Shown here: positions 45,386 to 58,042 of the stretch, piece after piece
Numbering within the stretch: position 1 is the first letter of the stretch
Layout: every line of letters begins with the position of its first letter
DNA from: Desmodus rotundus
Lineage: Eukaryota; Chordata; Mammalia; Chiroptera; Phyllostomidae
NCBI RefSeq assembly: GCF_022682495.2
Contig: NC_071391.1
Location: 108,421,195-108,485,194 of the forward strand
Length of the DNA stretch: 64,000 nt
Direction: 5' to 3'
Notes under the pieces: generated by a model
Database searches by the model: none
What the model was told of the DNA's origin: nothing
What the model saw: only the letters and a program-made list of their open reading frames with translations
Position numbers and translations under genes: made by a program

Positions 45386-46317
45386 TAGACATCACGTTGT
45401 GTTCTTATTACTATAAAATAAAAAACAATGACAGAGACGAATAAACTGAAAACGAAGGCAGATTTTTATTTTATTCAGAGTAAGCCTTTGAGAGGATTGA
45501 TAGTTCCGAAGGAAAAGGTTGTGATAGAATTGAGAATGTACAAGTGATAATATTTTAAAAAATAGTTTATAAAACCCAGACATGATGAACTAGGAAATGT
45601 AGCTGGGAGGATAGAGCGAGACCCTACAAGTGGAAAACTCAAAATAATGAAACCACTTTAAGGAAATAGAAGAGTGGAGGGCATGAGAAAATAAAGGATA
45701 AAAATCGAGCAGAATTTTTAAATTTCTCAACAGATTTCTAATATAATTTCCACCACTTAAGACAGAGTAGATAGAGTGTATAACTGAAGTGGAATAAATA
45801 TTTTTAAAGCTATAAATCAAATAATTATGAGTTTTGGGATTGAGAAAAATCACAATACTCTGGGTGAAATATGCAGCATATATATTATGTGTACATATAT
45901 CATAACATATATGTATCTATATCTATACCTACATATGCTGTGTTATATATTTAATATTGTTATTGAGACAGAACCATTAATATAAATAATTGGGGATATA
46001 TAAAATATAAATGAAATATTATATTTTAATGTAAATATAAAAATTAAAATATAAAAAAATATTTTTATCCAGCCTCTTTAACTAAAGAATACAAAGAAAT
46101 TGCATGCTCAATAATTATACAAATGACAAATATTTACATGAATATGGCATCATTTTTTAGACATGCTTTGTAGGTGACCATACAGCTGTTTAATGTAACA
46201 AAGACAATATTGGAGTTGGAGTAAGAATATCAAGGTTTAAATTTTAAGTGTTTTAGTAAGTAGTAAAGTCACCCATCTCTGTGAACTCTGTTTCAAATAT
46301 TTAAAATAAGTATGGTT
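45386..46317. other. non-coding DNA with an AT-rich tract
   Basis: 45,880-46,070 is nearly pure A/T with degenerate TATA/CATA repeats. The rest is unassigned; minus-strand frames lack domains. Confidence 0.45.
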
Positions 46318-46548
46318 GCCCTGGCTGGATATCTCAGTTGGTTACAGTGTTGTCCTCTTCATCAAAATGTTGCGAGTCCATTTCCAGTTAGGGCACATAC
46401 CTAAGCTGTGGGTTTGACCCCCATTGGGGCAAGTGCGAGTGGCAGCTGATCCATGTTTCTCACACCACTGTTCCTCTGTCTCTTTTCCTCTCTCTAAAAT
46501 CAATGAAAACATATCTATCCTCAGATGAGGATTAAAATAAATAAATAA
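46318..46548 (+). mobile_element. VES-type SINE, longer and older subfamily
   Basis: Starts gccctggctggatatctcag with 'gttggttacagtgttgtcc', the second-type internal block 'aagctgtgggtttgacccc' and ends 'ctctctaaaatcaatgaaaac'. The copies at 52.0 kb and here share these features, unlike the 5.1- and 63.2-kb copies, so at least two subfamilies are present. Confidence 0.9.
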
Positions 46549-47177
46549 GCATGGTAAATTGAAATGTTTTATGATGAAACTTGGCATTGTCTAGTGGTCT
46601 TTATCATTTCAGTAACTGCCACTGTATACAATATAAATTAAAAAAATTTTGAAATTAGTATGTAGCTGTTGAATGTATATTGATTATTATCTGAATGGAT
46701 AGGTGAAAACTAGAAAAAAATAAGACAATACAGGTATTTTCTACATTCATGTAAATTTGATACTTATAAATACACAAAAAATAAAACATATATTACAAGT
46801 CTTCTGTATTCAAATTACTTCAAAATAAAATTATTCTCAAAATATTATAATTTGGGGGTTACTTTAAGTGTTCAAAGTAAATAATAAGCCTATTTTGTTG
46901 GCACCAAATTTATGCCATTTGACCTTACTCTCTGTGTGGCGGAAGCACAGTGCTCAGTGAGTTTATTTTCAATCAGCGTACATAGTAGTCAGTGTCTTAC
47001 GTTTACTACAGTTCTGACTCTCAGACCACCTCAGGTTCTCTCACTACCTCCCACAGGGGCATTTTTGTTTTTTTGTCAATCCTCATTTTTCAAAAAAAGT
47101 AGGTATGATGTTGGGGTTAGGTTTCAAGAATGGAATAAATATTTCTATTTTCCCGCTACTTGGTAATTAAAAAAAAA
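46549..47177. other. non-coding AT-rich DNA
   Basis: No element recognised. The plus-strand frame at 46,912-47,166 has no known domain. Confidence 0.45.
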
Positions 47178-47540
47178 GAAACTCTTACCATTTGCAACAG
47201 CATTCATGGACCTACGTATTATTATGCTCAGTGAAATAAGCCAGGTGGAGAAAGGCAAAGGCCCTGTGATCTCCCTTATATGTGGAATCTAATGAAAAAG
47301 TAAACTGACAAACAAAATAGAAATAGAAATACGTAGGAGAGACTTACAGCTCTCAGAAAGGAGGGGGTGGGGGGACCGGATGAAAGAAGGTGAAGGGATT
47401 AGCCAAGGAACATATTGTATAACTCACAGACACAGACAGCAGTGTGGGGATGGCCAGAGGGAAGGGTGGGTGGGAGCCGGGTGGAGGTGGGCAAAGCGGG
47501 GTGGGAACATCTGTAATAGCGTCAACAATAAAAACTAAGT
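47178..47540 (+). mobile_element. L1 3' end (5'-truncated)
   Basis: Begins in ORF2 ('catttgcaacagcattcatgg', 'attatgctcagtgaaataagcc'), then a 3' UTR with 'cttatatgtggaatctaatg', a G-rich tract and 'taatagcgtcaacaataaaaac'. The coding part is short and decayed. Confidence 0.88.
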
Positions 47541-50500
47541 TAAGAAATTAAAAAATATATATAAATAAAAAACACAAGTCAACTAAAAAGCTAAAATTTC
47601 AGTGGCTTCTAAAATTCTCATCAAAACAATTTATTCAAAGAAAACAAATCAAAAGGATTTTGTTATAAAAGCCATATCAAACATGTTTGTGCTTGATGCA
47701 TATTTGTAACCCCTAGATGATGCCTAACTTTGTTCTAAATATCTGTTTCCTGAATAGATGAAACCGTTCAGGCAGAGAAAATTAGATACAGCAGGTGAAT
47801 GTGGGTAGGTAAGGAAGAGGCCAGGACCAAGTGGGCGTTGCTATGCATGCCGTGCTTACCTTATATTCGGTAGACTCTGTCTCAGGCAGTAAGGCCTGTA
47901 TTCTTTTGACTGATATCTTGCATTACAGTGAACAAAGCTTTCTACTGGTGAGGGGGAAGAGTAAGAAGCTAACAGAAAAAAGGGACTACAACAAAATAAA
48001 TAGACAGGACACTAAGTAAAATATTATTTGCAAAATTTTTCTCCAAATAGGAGCATTGTTGGGGAGAGCAGTGGGAGCAGAAAGTCCACCATTTGTTTCC
48101 CATCCAACTAATTTTTATTATTGATATCATTAATGCATAGAAAATTTTAGTAAAACAGTGAGTAATGATATGCTGATATGGACAGGGCTGCTATAAATTT
48201 GGTGTGAGGATAGATAAAAGTTCTTTTCTTATATTTCTCATAATTGTAGATGTGGTTCATATTGAAAATGAGAAAAATATTAATAGCACTCACAAACTGC
48301 CAAGAAATATTTTACATAGGATAGTTTTGGCTTCGTGGGCAGAAATTTTAATCATTAGAATTGGTATTCCTTTACCGCTGTTTAGGTTAGATGACCACAA
48401 ACTATTAATCACCTGGCATCTTGTGTTCACAGAAAATAAAAGGAAAGAGACAGGCAGGAAGACAGGGAGGGAGAGAGAGAGAGACATATCACATGCACTC
48501 ATAATTTTCTTGTATTGCTATTTCTTTTTGTGAAAGAACAGTTAATGCAACAATTCCTTGCTTTGGGTGTTTTTCAATATATGAAATACAGTTAACAAAA
48601 ATGAGATTAAAATATGATATAAGTAAGACAAGGTCTTTTAGATAATAAAATTTGCTTTCTTCTTTTTTATGTACCTCGAATATATTCCCAAATAATAGTA
48701 TTTGAGGAAATTGTGTAATGATAAGCAGGTTAAGATATTTAGCTGAATTATTAAATGTAAAAATAGTATACATAAAATGCAGATTAAAAAATTGAGTTGA
48801 AAGGGTAGTCATTTAGAATCAGTTTATACTTTTATGCAGTTACATAAATTTTATACTTTGTCTTAACTGTTTAAAAAATATAGTACCTCATAATAATTTT
48901 ACATTATATCTTATGATCTCTAAGTGCTTATATTCTTTCAAGGACATTGTCTTCTCTTTTCAGTTGTTTGAAGTATCTTTTTTTTAAAGAGCCAGTTTAC
49001 ATTTTACAGTCCCATTCAATCTCATAATGCTTTTTTGAATGGTGCACCTTGTATAGTACCAGGTCAACAGGTGAGGAGTCTGTGTGGTATCTTAAATGAG
49101 TGATTTCACTTGTCTAATCAGTATTCCAACCCTTTGAGTATTTAATAGTGAGGCACAGAAGACAACAACATTGATATGAGCCTTCTTTCCTAGACAGACT
49201 TCTGTCTAATCTGTATGCCCAATAATCCTGGGGGGAAGATAGGGAGAAATTATACATTGTGGGATCAGGAGAACAATAGAAAAATCAAATCTCTTCTCCA
49301 GGAGAGAACCAGCTCAAAATTCTGTACATCTGTCTTTAAGAACACAATGCACTCGGCTGCACTGTTTCAGGACAGAGAGCTCTGATTAGTTCCTAGAGAA
49401 GTTGGAGGAAAAACAAAATGATTAATAATCTTACCATTAAAAAAAGCATTGCAAAATAAATCAAATTTGTGAGATGTAGAAAATGCATCAACAGTGTAGG
49501 ATCACTAAATGGTAATTAAAATACAATTAAAATGATTAAATAAAAAAGTTATTGAAAAATAAAGAAAATAATAAGAATTAAAAATTTTAAAAGTGTTTCA
49601 TAATGGGAAATTAACAATGGATCTCCCCCCACACAGCCTATCACTACATCCAATGTATTATGTTTGCAAATGGCAATGAGGGAGGAAAAAATAACAATGT
49701 ATGTGAATGGTAAAAAGTGAATTTAAAGGGTATTCTTTTTGTCAAAGTTAACAATGTGTTCCGCATATGCTTCAACTGACATAATTGGCCACTTACTCCT
49801 TTTAGAAACACACTTTCCCGTGGCTTTGAAAGCCTCCTAACTTTCTCCTATTTACTTGATTGTTTCTTTTCAGTTTTTCTAGCTGGTTTCTCCTGATCTC
49901 CTCAACCCTAAACACTGATGTGCTTCAAAGTTTGGATGCAGCGTCCCATGAACCTTTTTTCTCTGCCTACATACTGTCACCAGCTGAGTTTACCCACTCC
50001 CATGCCTTTAATTTAAACAGCATCTTTAAGATAATGATTTGCAAACTTATATCTCCAACCAAAACATTTTTTCTTTAGTTTTTTAAATCTAGTGACAACT
50101 CGATACATCCACCTGGGTGTGTAATTGGCATCTCAAAGCTCACTTGTCTAAAACTGGACCACTGATAGCTCTTTCCTCACATTAAATCAATTTTACCTGA
50201 AACCTTCTACTCATTAGGTTGTACTCATTAAGCTTCCCATTTTCTCAGGCTTTAAATTCATCCTTGACATCTTTATTTATCTTAAAACCCAGACCTAGTC
50301 CATCAATACATCCCGTTTGTGCTACCTTCAAATTATATCCATAATCCTACAACTTTTTAGCACCTCAGACAAACCATCATCACCTTTTACTTGGATTGTT
50401 GACAAACCTTTTGGCTGGTATCTGTGCTTCCATTCTTTTTCACTAACAAGCCCTTTTCCATGGAACACTGGGTGATTTCTGTTTGTGATAAAAAAAAATG

Positions 50501-50640
50501 CAAGCTGTGGGCCTGCTACGTATGGCTGAGTAGACTGTGCAGTTATAGGGAACAACATTTCCTCATTACTCATTGTGCAACTGTGTATCTGTTATGACAA
50601 TGCTATCACAGATAGTCACCCGTCTTAAGAAAGTAGTGTC
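47541..50640. other. long non-coding interval, possible old repeat at 49.9-50.5 kb
   Basis: Largely AT-rich, unassigned DNA. The 49,870-50,470 part ('aactcgatacatccacctgg … ctcacttgtctaaaactgg … cttgacatctttatt … cttttacttggattgttgac') resembles an ancient interspersed repeat seen widely in placental genomes, but I cannot name it. Frames at 48.2-48.8 and 50.3-50.6 kb have no known domain. Confidence 0.35.
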
Positions 50641-50765
50641 TTTTATTTTTATTGACTTTTTCTTGTATTTTTTCTATTGTCACTTATCCTCCCTATCACC
50701 TTTTCCACCTCCACCCCCTCCCCCAGGCGATCTCCACACTGTTGTCCACATCCTCGTGTTCTCTT
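50641..50765 (-). mobile_element. L1/HAL1 3' UTR fragment
   Basis: T-rich start ('cttttatttttattgac') then C-rich sequence and 'ctccacactgttgtccacatcc', the minus-strand form of the same 3' UTR type as at 8.6 kb. About 125 bp, strongly 5'-truncated. Confidence 0.6.
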
Positions 50766-50944
50766 AGTGACTGACACAGAGGAGGCATCTGAGCCAGCAG
50801 TGCCCTGAGATCATCGACTGTCCCCACTGTCACACAGCGACTATCTGGTCGGTCAGCACGAACACCCAGCAAGGCTGTGTGTCATCCGGCCACTCACTTC
50901 GTTCATCTCCTCATTTTGTCTAGCTTAGTGCTTCTAAAAAATTT

Positions 50945-51167
50945 AACCAGAGACACTGAAATTAAGAATAAGTTGACAGTAACCGGAGGGGAGATGGGAG
51001 GGGTAATGGGGGGAAAAGAGGGAAAGGTTTTCAGGAACATGTATAAAGGACACAGAGACAAAACCAAAGTGGGGTGGGATCACGGGTAAGTGGGGATGGC
51101 TGGGGTGGGGAGAGTGATGGGAGGGAAATGGAGGCAACTGTACTTGAACAACAATAAAAATGTGAAA
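50945..51167 (+). mobile_element. bat L1 3' end (5'-truncated)
   Basis: Starts accagagacactgaaattaag, continues through the G-rich 3' UTR ('ggttttcaggaacatgtataaagg') and ends gtacttgaacaacaataaaa plus A-run. It matches the copies at 11.8 and 59.4 kb. Confidence 0.9.
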
Positions 51168-51204
51168 AAAAGTCACAGCAAAATACATAATAATAATAAT
51201 TTAT

Positions 51205-51345
51205 TTACATAGGAATGGTCTAGGGGTTTTGTCAAAATGCAGAACTGATTCAGTAGGTCTGCATAGGGCCTTAGTTTCTTCATTTCCAACAGACTCCAGG
51301 TGATACCGACAGATGGTTCAGGTCTAGGGTCCCTGTTTCATCCGA
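51205..51345 (+). mobile_element. MER5-type (hAT-Charlie) fragment
   Basis: 'tttgtcaaaatgcagaactgattc', 'agtaggtctgcatagggcc', 'cagactccaggtgataccgac' follow MER5 order. Terminal repeats are eroded. Confidence 0.6.
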
Positions 51346-51923
51346 TCAGCTTCTTTGCTCACGCTGTCCTTCTTCCTGCCTACTTGTTGCTTCTTTTACT
51401 TGGAGAACTCTTTCTCCTAGTAGCCTCAAGATTTACTCCCTCACCTATTTCTGTTATTGCTTTTTATTTCCCTTTCATTGAAGCCTCCCTACCTATCTCG
51501 TTTAAATTTTAATCCTCTCCCTCTCCACAATCTAATTTTTATTCTTTTGATAGATAATTCACCTACTCATTCTGTTTTCTTTTTCTGTAGTATTTCAGTA
51601 TAATGTTATAGTTGTATTAAGTTATTCTTCTTAGAATTTGTTTTAGGTTCCTGAATCTGAGGATTATGGTTTTTTATAAATTTCAGAACTTTCTTAATCA
51701 TTATGTCTTAAATATTATGATTCCCCATCTTTCCTGAACTATTAGGATGTACATTAATCTAGATTTTCTCACATAATCTTACACTTACCTCCGTATTGCT
51801 TAGTTTTTCCTTCACACTTTTTAGTTGTTAATTCTGTACTTCTTTTTGAATGATTTATCCAGGTGTTTTCTTTTCCTCACTAATTAACTTTAGCTGTGGC
51901 TAATCTTTATCAATTTAGAAAGG

Positions 51924-51924
<1 letters not shown>
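51346..51924. other. non-coding DNA, likely L1-derived in part
   Basis: 51,590-51,900 ('ggttcctgaatctgaggatta', 'attatgtcttaaatattatga', 'ttagttgttaattctgtact') faintly resembles antisense old L1 ORF1. Not bounded. Confidence 0.35.

Positions 51925-51971
<47 letters not shown>
51925..51971. repeat. (TG)n microsatellite
   Basis: About 23 perfect TG units, the longest dinucleotide run in the window. Confidence 0.97.
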
Positions 51972-51974
<3 letters not shown>

Positions 51975-52017
51975 ATTTCTAGGAGGTCAATTTGGCTGTT
52001 AAAAATGTTTACATTTT

Positions 52018-52250
52018 GCCCTGGCTAGTGTGACTCAGTTGGTTGGGCATTGTCCTATAAACTGAAGGGTCTCAGGTTTGATTCCTGGTTAGGACATACA
52101 CATGGGTTGTGGGTTTGGCCCCCAGTTGGGGCGCGTGCAAGAGGCAAAACCAATCAATGTTTCTCCCTCACATCAGTATTTCTCTCCTTCTCTTTCTCAC
52201 CCCATTCCCCTCTCTCTAGAATCAATAAAAATAAAAATAAAATTAAAAAT
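52018..52250 (+). mobile_element. VES-type SINE, longer subfamily
   Basis: Starts gccctggctagtgtgactcag, has 'ggttgggcattgtcctataa', 'gtgggtttggcccccagttg', 'ctctctctagaatcaataaa' and an A-rich tail. Shares subfamily features with the 46.3-kb copy. Confidence 0.92.
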
Positions 52251-53684
52251 ATATCCACCAATCATTATTGATGTCTTTTATTCCTCAGCAAATTCTTATA
52301 TAAATATTATGGGATAAAAATACATTTATTTTATAATTGTATATACAAAAATTTAAATCTGCAAATATTATGAGTAGTTGTTATATTGACTAACAGGGGT
52401 TTTTTCTTTAGGTATTCTGTTTTTGTTTGTTTGGTATTTAAAGTGATATTTTATTTTGTAAAAATTCTCCCATGATGATTTTTTCAGCTGTTTGGTTAAA
52501 CATTCTCTAGGTGAGAAGTTGCATTTGCTAATTGCAGTCTCTTAGGAGAACCAGCCAACTAATACCACTAATTTTGACTCCAGGGTGGATGATGGTAATG
52601 ATGATGACAATAATTATTTTAGGATATAGAAGTAATGTAAATTCTGGATCAATATATTTTTTAACAACTTGCATTAAGTGACAGATACGAGACTTCAGTC
52701 TAGGAAAAGTGGACAAAAATAATAATGTTAACAATCACTCATATTTGTTCAGCTTTGGACTCTTGGGCCCACATTTATGTTTTTGTCACTTTAAATGTGC
52801 ACAATGAACTTGGAGCGTGGGCAAAGAAGCATTTTTAAGGCCATATTATAGTTGAGAAAAATGGAGGATGAGAAGTAAAATGTACTCAAGGACTGTGAAA
52901 CAACCTTAAGTTTTCTAAATTAAGGTTAATTAAACTTGTACCTATATTACAGTATGGTACACTAGATATTTAAAAATATGATACTTAATCCACAATGCTG
53001 TCATGAACCTTCGGTTGTGTTATAATCTGGCAGCAGTTCACAATTCTTCCAAGCATTTTCCAGTTCTAAAATTCCCTCTCTCTCTCCCTTTTGCTCTTCT
53101 TAACAAACTACTTGAACTATTTGACCACAGAATGTGATTCTGTGATTATAAAATTACCTGTGATTCCTAGACCTCATTGTGTTCTGTAAACATAAATACA
53201 TTTAAATTTCTAACTATAATCAAAATTATCATTCTCTTAATTAAGAACAAGATAGATGGATTTAATTAACGCATGAGTGAGCCCTGCATCATTTGTCAAT
53301 GGGTTTAGAAACATATGTCTGCCTTTGAACCTTTAGGAAGAGCTTTGAGAGAAATTAACAGGAAATTGTTACAGAAAAAAGGATAGAGTTCTTAGCCAGG
53401 TTGTAGGCAGACTTCTAGGAAATGTAATAGGAAAACTAAGAATTTATTACTTCTCTGGTGCCAGTTTTGAGAGCCAGGAATCTCAGGAGTTAAATGGTGA
53501 CATCACATGATGTTGTTACGACCAGATAGAGCAGGGAATCAAAAGAACTCAGTTCAAGGTTCAAGGTGATATTCTTCAATAGTGAAACGTTTTTCTTTAT
53601 GTTGGCCCACACTTGTAGAATGGAGACAACCATATTTATCTTAATAACTAGAATGCAAGATACTAAGCTAATCACTTTTCCTGG
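52251..53684. other. non-coding DNA, no clear element
   Basis: AT-rich, unassigned. No coding frame of interest. Confidence 0.45.
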
Positions 53685-53790
53685 GTGTTACTTTAATTTT
53701 CACACTGACTCTGTAAGTAGGTGTTATTATTATTCCTACTTATGAATAAGCAATGGAGGCATAGACAGTTAGATTCTAGGAGCCAACTTG
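53685..53790 (+). mobile_element. MIR SINE fragment
   Basis: 'tttaattttcacactgactctg', 'aagtaggtgttattattattcc', 'aatggaggcatagacagttag' follow the MIR core. Confidence 0.6.
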
Positions 53791-54339
53791 CTGACAATAA
53801 TTATTCCAGAGGTACATTGTAAGGATATACATACCATATGTAGGAAAGCAAGTGTCCCTGACATGCAGCCGGTGCTTTATGAACATAAGATATTTCGTCC
53901 TGAGCCTGGGTTTTAGAAATAAAAATAGAGACCAAAACTAAATAAGAATGGTAGAAGACCCCCAGGCTAAGATGGAATCAATCTGCCCAACCAATTAGAT
54001 AAAATACATGCCATCTGCCTGGTCTACCTTTTTGGAAAATTTGCCAAAGTTCAGAACAGCATTTTTGGTTTTATTTTTGATGGGAACCTGCAGTGTGCGG
54101 GGCATACAGTAAACGTCTAGTGAATGTTTGCTATATGGACACACCGTTGGGCCCTCGCTCACCTCCAGGCAAGCTAAGCACGGCTTTAATCCTGCAGTAG
54201 CTTTTACCTGAGCTGGCACCCGTGCTGTCATGGAGCGAAGCAGAATTCCAGTTCATCACGTGGTTGTAGTTACTACAGGAATATTTTGAACCATAAATAT
54301 ACTCTCTATCCTCTTTGTACCATTAATGTTAGAGTGTAT
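53791..54339. other. non-coding DNA
   Basis: No recognised repeat. The minus-strand frame at 53,995-54,231 includes 'agtgtgcggggcatacagtaaacgtctagtgaatgtttgct' (read on plus in pieces), reminiscent of an old L2/MIR end, but too weak to call. Confidence 0.35.
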
Positions 54340-54503
54340 TTTTATTTGCATCATTTTTCCCTCACAGAAGCCCCCTTAGTAATCATTATGAGTTCACTCA
54401 TTTCAGTGATAAGAAAACTGAGATCTCACAAAGGCACAGAATTTTCCCCCTGCCACATAACAAAAAGGATTTTAAGCATAGATTTAAACCCAGATCTTCT
54501 ACT
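54340..54503 (+). mobile_element. MIR SINE
   Basis: 'agtgataagaaaactgagatc', 'acaaaggcacagaattttccc', 'tttaaacccagatcttctac' follow the MIR core and 3' end. It ends where the next SINE's target duplication begins. Confidence 0.7.
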
Positions 54504-54749
54504 TTAAGGGCATTTTATTATTTTTTTAAGGTTTTATTTATTTATTTTCAGAGAGAGGGGAAGGGAGGGAGAAAGACAGGGAGAGAAATATCAATATGTG
54601 GTTACCTCTCATATGTCCCCAACTGGGGACCTGGCCCATAACCCAGGCATGTGCCCTAGACTGGGAACTGAATAGGTGACCCTTTGGTTCACAGGCTGGC
54701 ACTCAATCCACTGAGTCACACCAACCAGGGCTAAGGGCGTTTTGTTATT
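54504..54749 (-). mobile_element. VES-type bat SINE with 18-bp target-site duplication
   Basis: SINE body 54,522-54,731, minus strand: GCCCTGGTTGGTGTGACTCAG start, CAGTTCCCAGTC box, CCCAGTTGGGG block, CT-rich tract and A-rich tail. It is flanked by taagggcattttattatt (54,504-54,521) and taagggcgttttgttatt (54,732-54,749), 18 bp with two changes. Clean retroposition signature. Confidence 0.95.
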
Positions 54750-55161
54750 TAATAGGCGTTCCTTCTAAGGGCAATTTTGTGGCCATGTCTGGCAGAGATT
54801 CCAATGCTGGGGATCAAACTTTGTTTTTTCTTCCTCATAGTTGATATATGGGCCAATAAAGCAGTTCAGACAGCTTTGATGAGTAGCACCTGGAAAATAA
54901 GGGTGAAAAAAATCACCATAATGCCATAAATAGAATCCAACACACTTGTTGAGCGCAGTGCCAGGGGGCATTGTAGTGGCAGTCATGAGGTGGCTGGGTG
55001 AGCCTGCCCACCTCGCCAGCTTAGCTATCTGGGCCCAAGAGTAGACCATGTTGCAACTTGATTTGCATTATCACAGGGTACATTATTGTACCCCTTTTAT
55101 TTTGAACTGTTTGAAGACAGATTTTATATCTTGTTCTTTCCAGCATTTTATGTATGTATAT
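54750..55161. other. unique-looking DNA
   Basis: A 94-codon minus-strand frame (54,765-55,049) shows no known domain; I would not call it a gene. No repeat recognised. Confidence 0.4.
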
Positions 55162-55282
55162 ATGGTATGACAAAAGTAGGTTTACACTTGTCATATTAAA
55201 AATAATATAATAATTAATAAATAACACAAGAATAAACTGTTTCACATACTCACCAATGTAAACCTATTTTGGCCCACCCTGT
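55162..55282 (-). mobile_element. mariner-type palindromic MITE (third copy)
   Basis: Left end tatggtatgacaaaagtagg and right end ggcccaccctgt reversed (acagggtgggccaaaatagg) form the same terminal repeats as at 5381-5502. The core 'taataattaataaataa' and 'ataaactgtttcacata' match the reverse orientation of that copy. About 120 bp. Confidence 0.8.
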
Positions 55283-57469
55283 GTGTGTACCTATAGATGT
55301 CTCTATCTTTATATCTATTATCCGTCTGTCTGTCTTGCATTCCCATGTACTAGGAAGTGTGCTGTATACATCCTCTTGTCTATGTCCTTTTCAACCCCAG
55401 TTTGTTTAAGTGGCCCAGATCCAATGCTGTTGCCTCAGCTTGAAACCCCTCCACAGCTGCTGTGGGGGTTCCCCTTGCTGCCTTCGGTGAGGGGACTTCT
55501 CTGAGCTCTCTTGGCCTGTCGAAGCAGTTCTCCTTCCTGCCATCAGAGCCTGAGAAGGAGGATGAGAGGCGTTGGCACAGTCCCTCCTAAAACTTTGTCC
55601 AGGCTGTCCTGATGAGGGCCATGTGGTCAACTTGCCCTTTCTTTCTGTCTTCTCTGATTCTTTTCCCCCAAAATAGTTCAGGAGAATTAATTGTCACACT
55701 GGTTTACCCCGTGTGTGTGCGTGGGAGAAACTTCTGCAACACACCTCTGTTTGGAACCTGGGAGAACAGGAAACACAGCCAGGGGAGGGAGGTACCCAGA
55801 AGCTCTTCAGATCCCCTTCAGAAGGAGCTCTGGGCACACAGATATAAGGGTATTTCTGCTCTTACTCCTGTGCCTTTGGGGAGTCTGTTGCCCTAGGCGG
55901 GCCAGCCCCTCCTCCTCTTAGCTGCTCTCATGTTATTCAGACTATATTTCAAATAAAAAGTCTTCTGACAAATAATAATAATTATAACCTATAATCATGT
56001 ATATATTTAATAAGATTATTAACTCCTGAAGTAGTTTCTTTATTTCGTTATTGAGGTATGTAATTCCACACTCTGTCCGTCTCTTTTTCCTGTTCTTCCT
56101 CACCTCATAACTTTCTGAAATTGTGTACATGTTCATTTATTATATGTCTCCCCTCCCCCAGCACACTCTTCAACATGCAAGTAAGCAAGTTCTAAGTGAG
56201 TGGTGTCCTCCCTATTTTGCGCATTGCTGTATCTACACTTAAAAAGTAATGTCTAGCACATTTTAGGAGATTAAAAATCTTATTACATGAATGAATAAAT
56301 GTATGAATGTTGCTGAAAAAGTACAGAGAATAGTATTCTCAATGAACAAAAACATTAGGGGAGGCTGAAGACAGATGAAAACTGTCTGGAAAACTGTCCT
56401 CAGTTCAAAGGATAGGATTTGAACATGTATGAAAATACTGTAGAAACATGTAGAAAATGCAGAGGAAATCAAGATCTGGAACCTTACCAATTCACTAAAT
56501 CATAGAATATTAAATCTGAATATAAGCTTGTTTGAGGTTTAAAGTTAAGCTCTGTTTTTATTTGCTTGGTTGTTTGTAAACAAGATCTTTCTTTTAGCCT
56601 GAAAAGAACTTTATATTACACAATAAACCATATGGAGACATCAATCATCAATGATAATATTTACCAAACTGGCTCAGCACGCTGTAGCAGAGCGATACTA
56701 AGCCTCTGTTGTGATAAAAAGGAAATTGGGAGGAGGTCAAGTGTTACTTTTCTTTTGTACATCAACCCATGATGAAGGTTTTGGATGATTTGCTGTAAAT
56801 TAATTTTTCCACACCATTGTTTCTTAAGATTTGGATTGTTTGTTGGCTGTGAGGCTTATAATTTAAGGGACATAAAAGGAAGTTCTTTTGCAAAAGGAAC
56901 TTATTAAAGAAACAGAAAAGCTAGTTATGTTGTTAAAATATTTGGAGTTGTATAATACCTTTAAAAATGTCACATTATGGTAGATAATGTACATTAGAAG
57001 CAAAGAGAATAGCGGTTTTCTCTAATGGTTCACGAACATTTGCTTGTAGTAAGTACACTTAGGAAAATCCTGAAAACATGATAAAAAGGGATATAATCGT
57101 AGTTGTCATACATTTTTATTCTCAAGGCTTTAATAAGGCTGCCGCGAAGGGACCATCTGATGAATGCTGAAGCTTTAGATTCCCTCAAGTTTATAGAGAC
57201 AAACAAAGTCCCATTGGCCATTTCTATGATAAGTAACAGAGAAAGATACCTTATAATGCTTCTAGTTTTGTGACTCTCTAATGCCATTTTCACACAAAAA
57301 ATTGCTGATGATACTGTATTGATATTTTATTTTTACTATCAGATGTTGTATGTGCCTGTCTAAATGCAATTATAAATTGGAAAAACAAATTTATGAGCCA
57401 TATGTGATTTCGAAAATAACCATTAATTTTCCTAAAATATTTCCAAAATAATTTTCAGTAATTATTGAT
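55283..57469. other. unique DNA with a GC-richer patch (55.4-55.92 kb) and a conserved-element candidate (56.54-56.9 kb)
   Basis: 55,400-55,920 is markedly richer in G and C than its surroundings and repeat-free; open frames on both strands (up to ~94 codons) have no recognised domain. 56,540-56,900 has FOX-like ttgtaaacaag, PBX/HOX-like tcaatcatcaatgataat and taattaatttt cores, suggesting regulatory DNA. Both are inferences from composition. Confidence 0.3.
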
Positions 57470-58042
57470 TTTTTTTATATATTGAGGATACTTGGTGATA
57501 TATTTGAAGTATTTTCTCAGTATTGAGAACAACTGATATACATTACTGTATAAATTTAAGGTATACAGCTTGATGATTTGATTTACATATTATAAAGTGA
57601 TTATCACAGAAAGTTCAGTTAACATTCACCTTCCATAAAGATTCTATAAAAAGAAAAAAGAAGGAAAACATAAAGGGAAAACAATTCTTCTTGTGATTAG
57701 AACTCCTAGGACATATTTTTTAAGCAGTTCCTATGTGTCCTATGACAGTGTTAGCTACAGCCATCACGTTGTACTTTATATCCGGAAATTTGTACCTTTG
57801 ACAACCTTCCTCCAGTTTCCCCTTCCCCATGCCCCACCTCTGATAACCACATATCTGATGTCTCTCTCTATGAGTTTAGTGGCTTTTGGTTTATTTATTA
57901 TTTTTTAAGATTGCACAGATAAGTGAGATCGTACAGTATTTCTTTCTCTCTCTGACTCATTTCAGTTAGTGTAATGCTTCAGGTTCCATCTATGTCATTG
58001 AAAATGGCAGGATTTTCTCATTTATTGTGGCTGGTAATTCTG

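Noticed and set aside
51925..51971. Regular repeats considered as a possible CRISPR-like array
   Set aside because: Simple dinucleotide repeat in a mammalian genome; there are no spaced direct repeats anywhere in the window.
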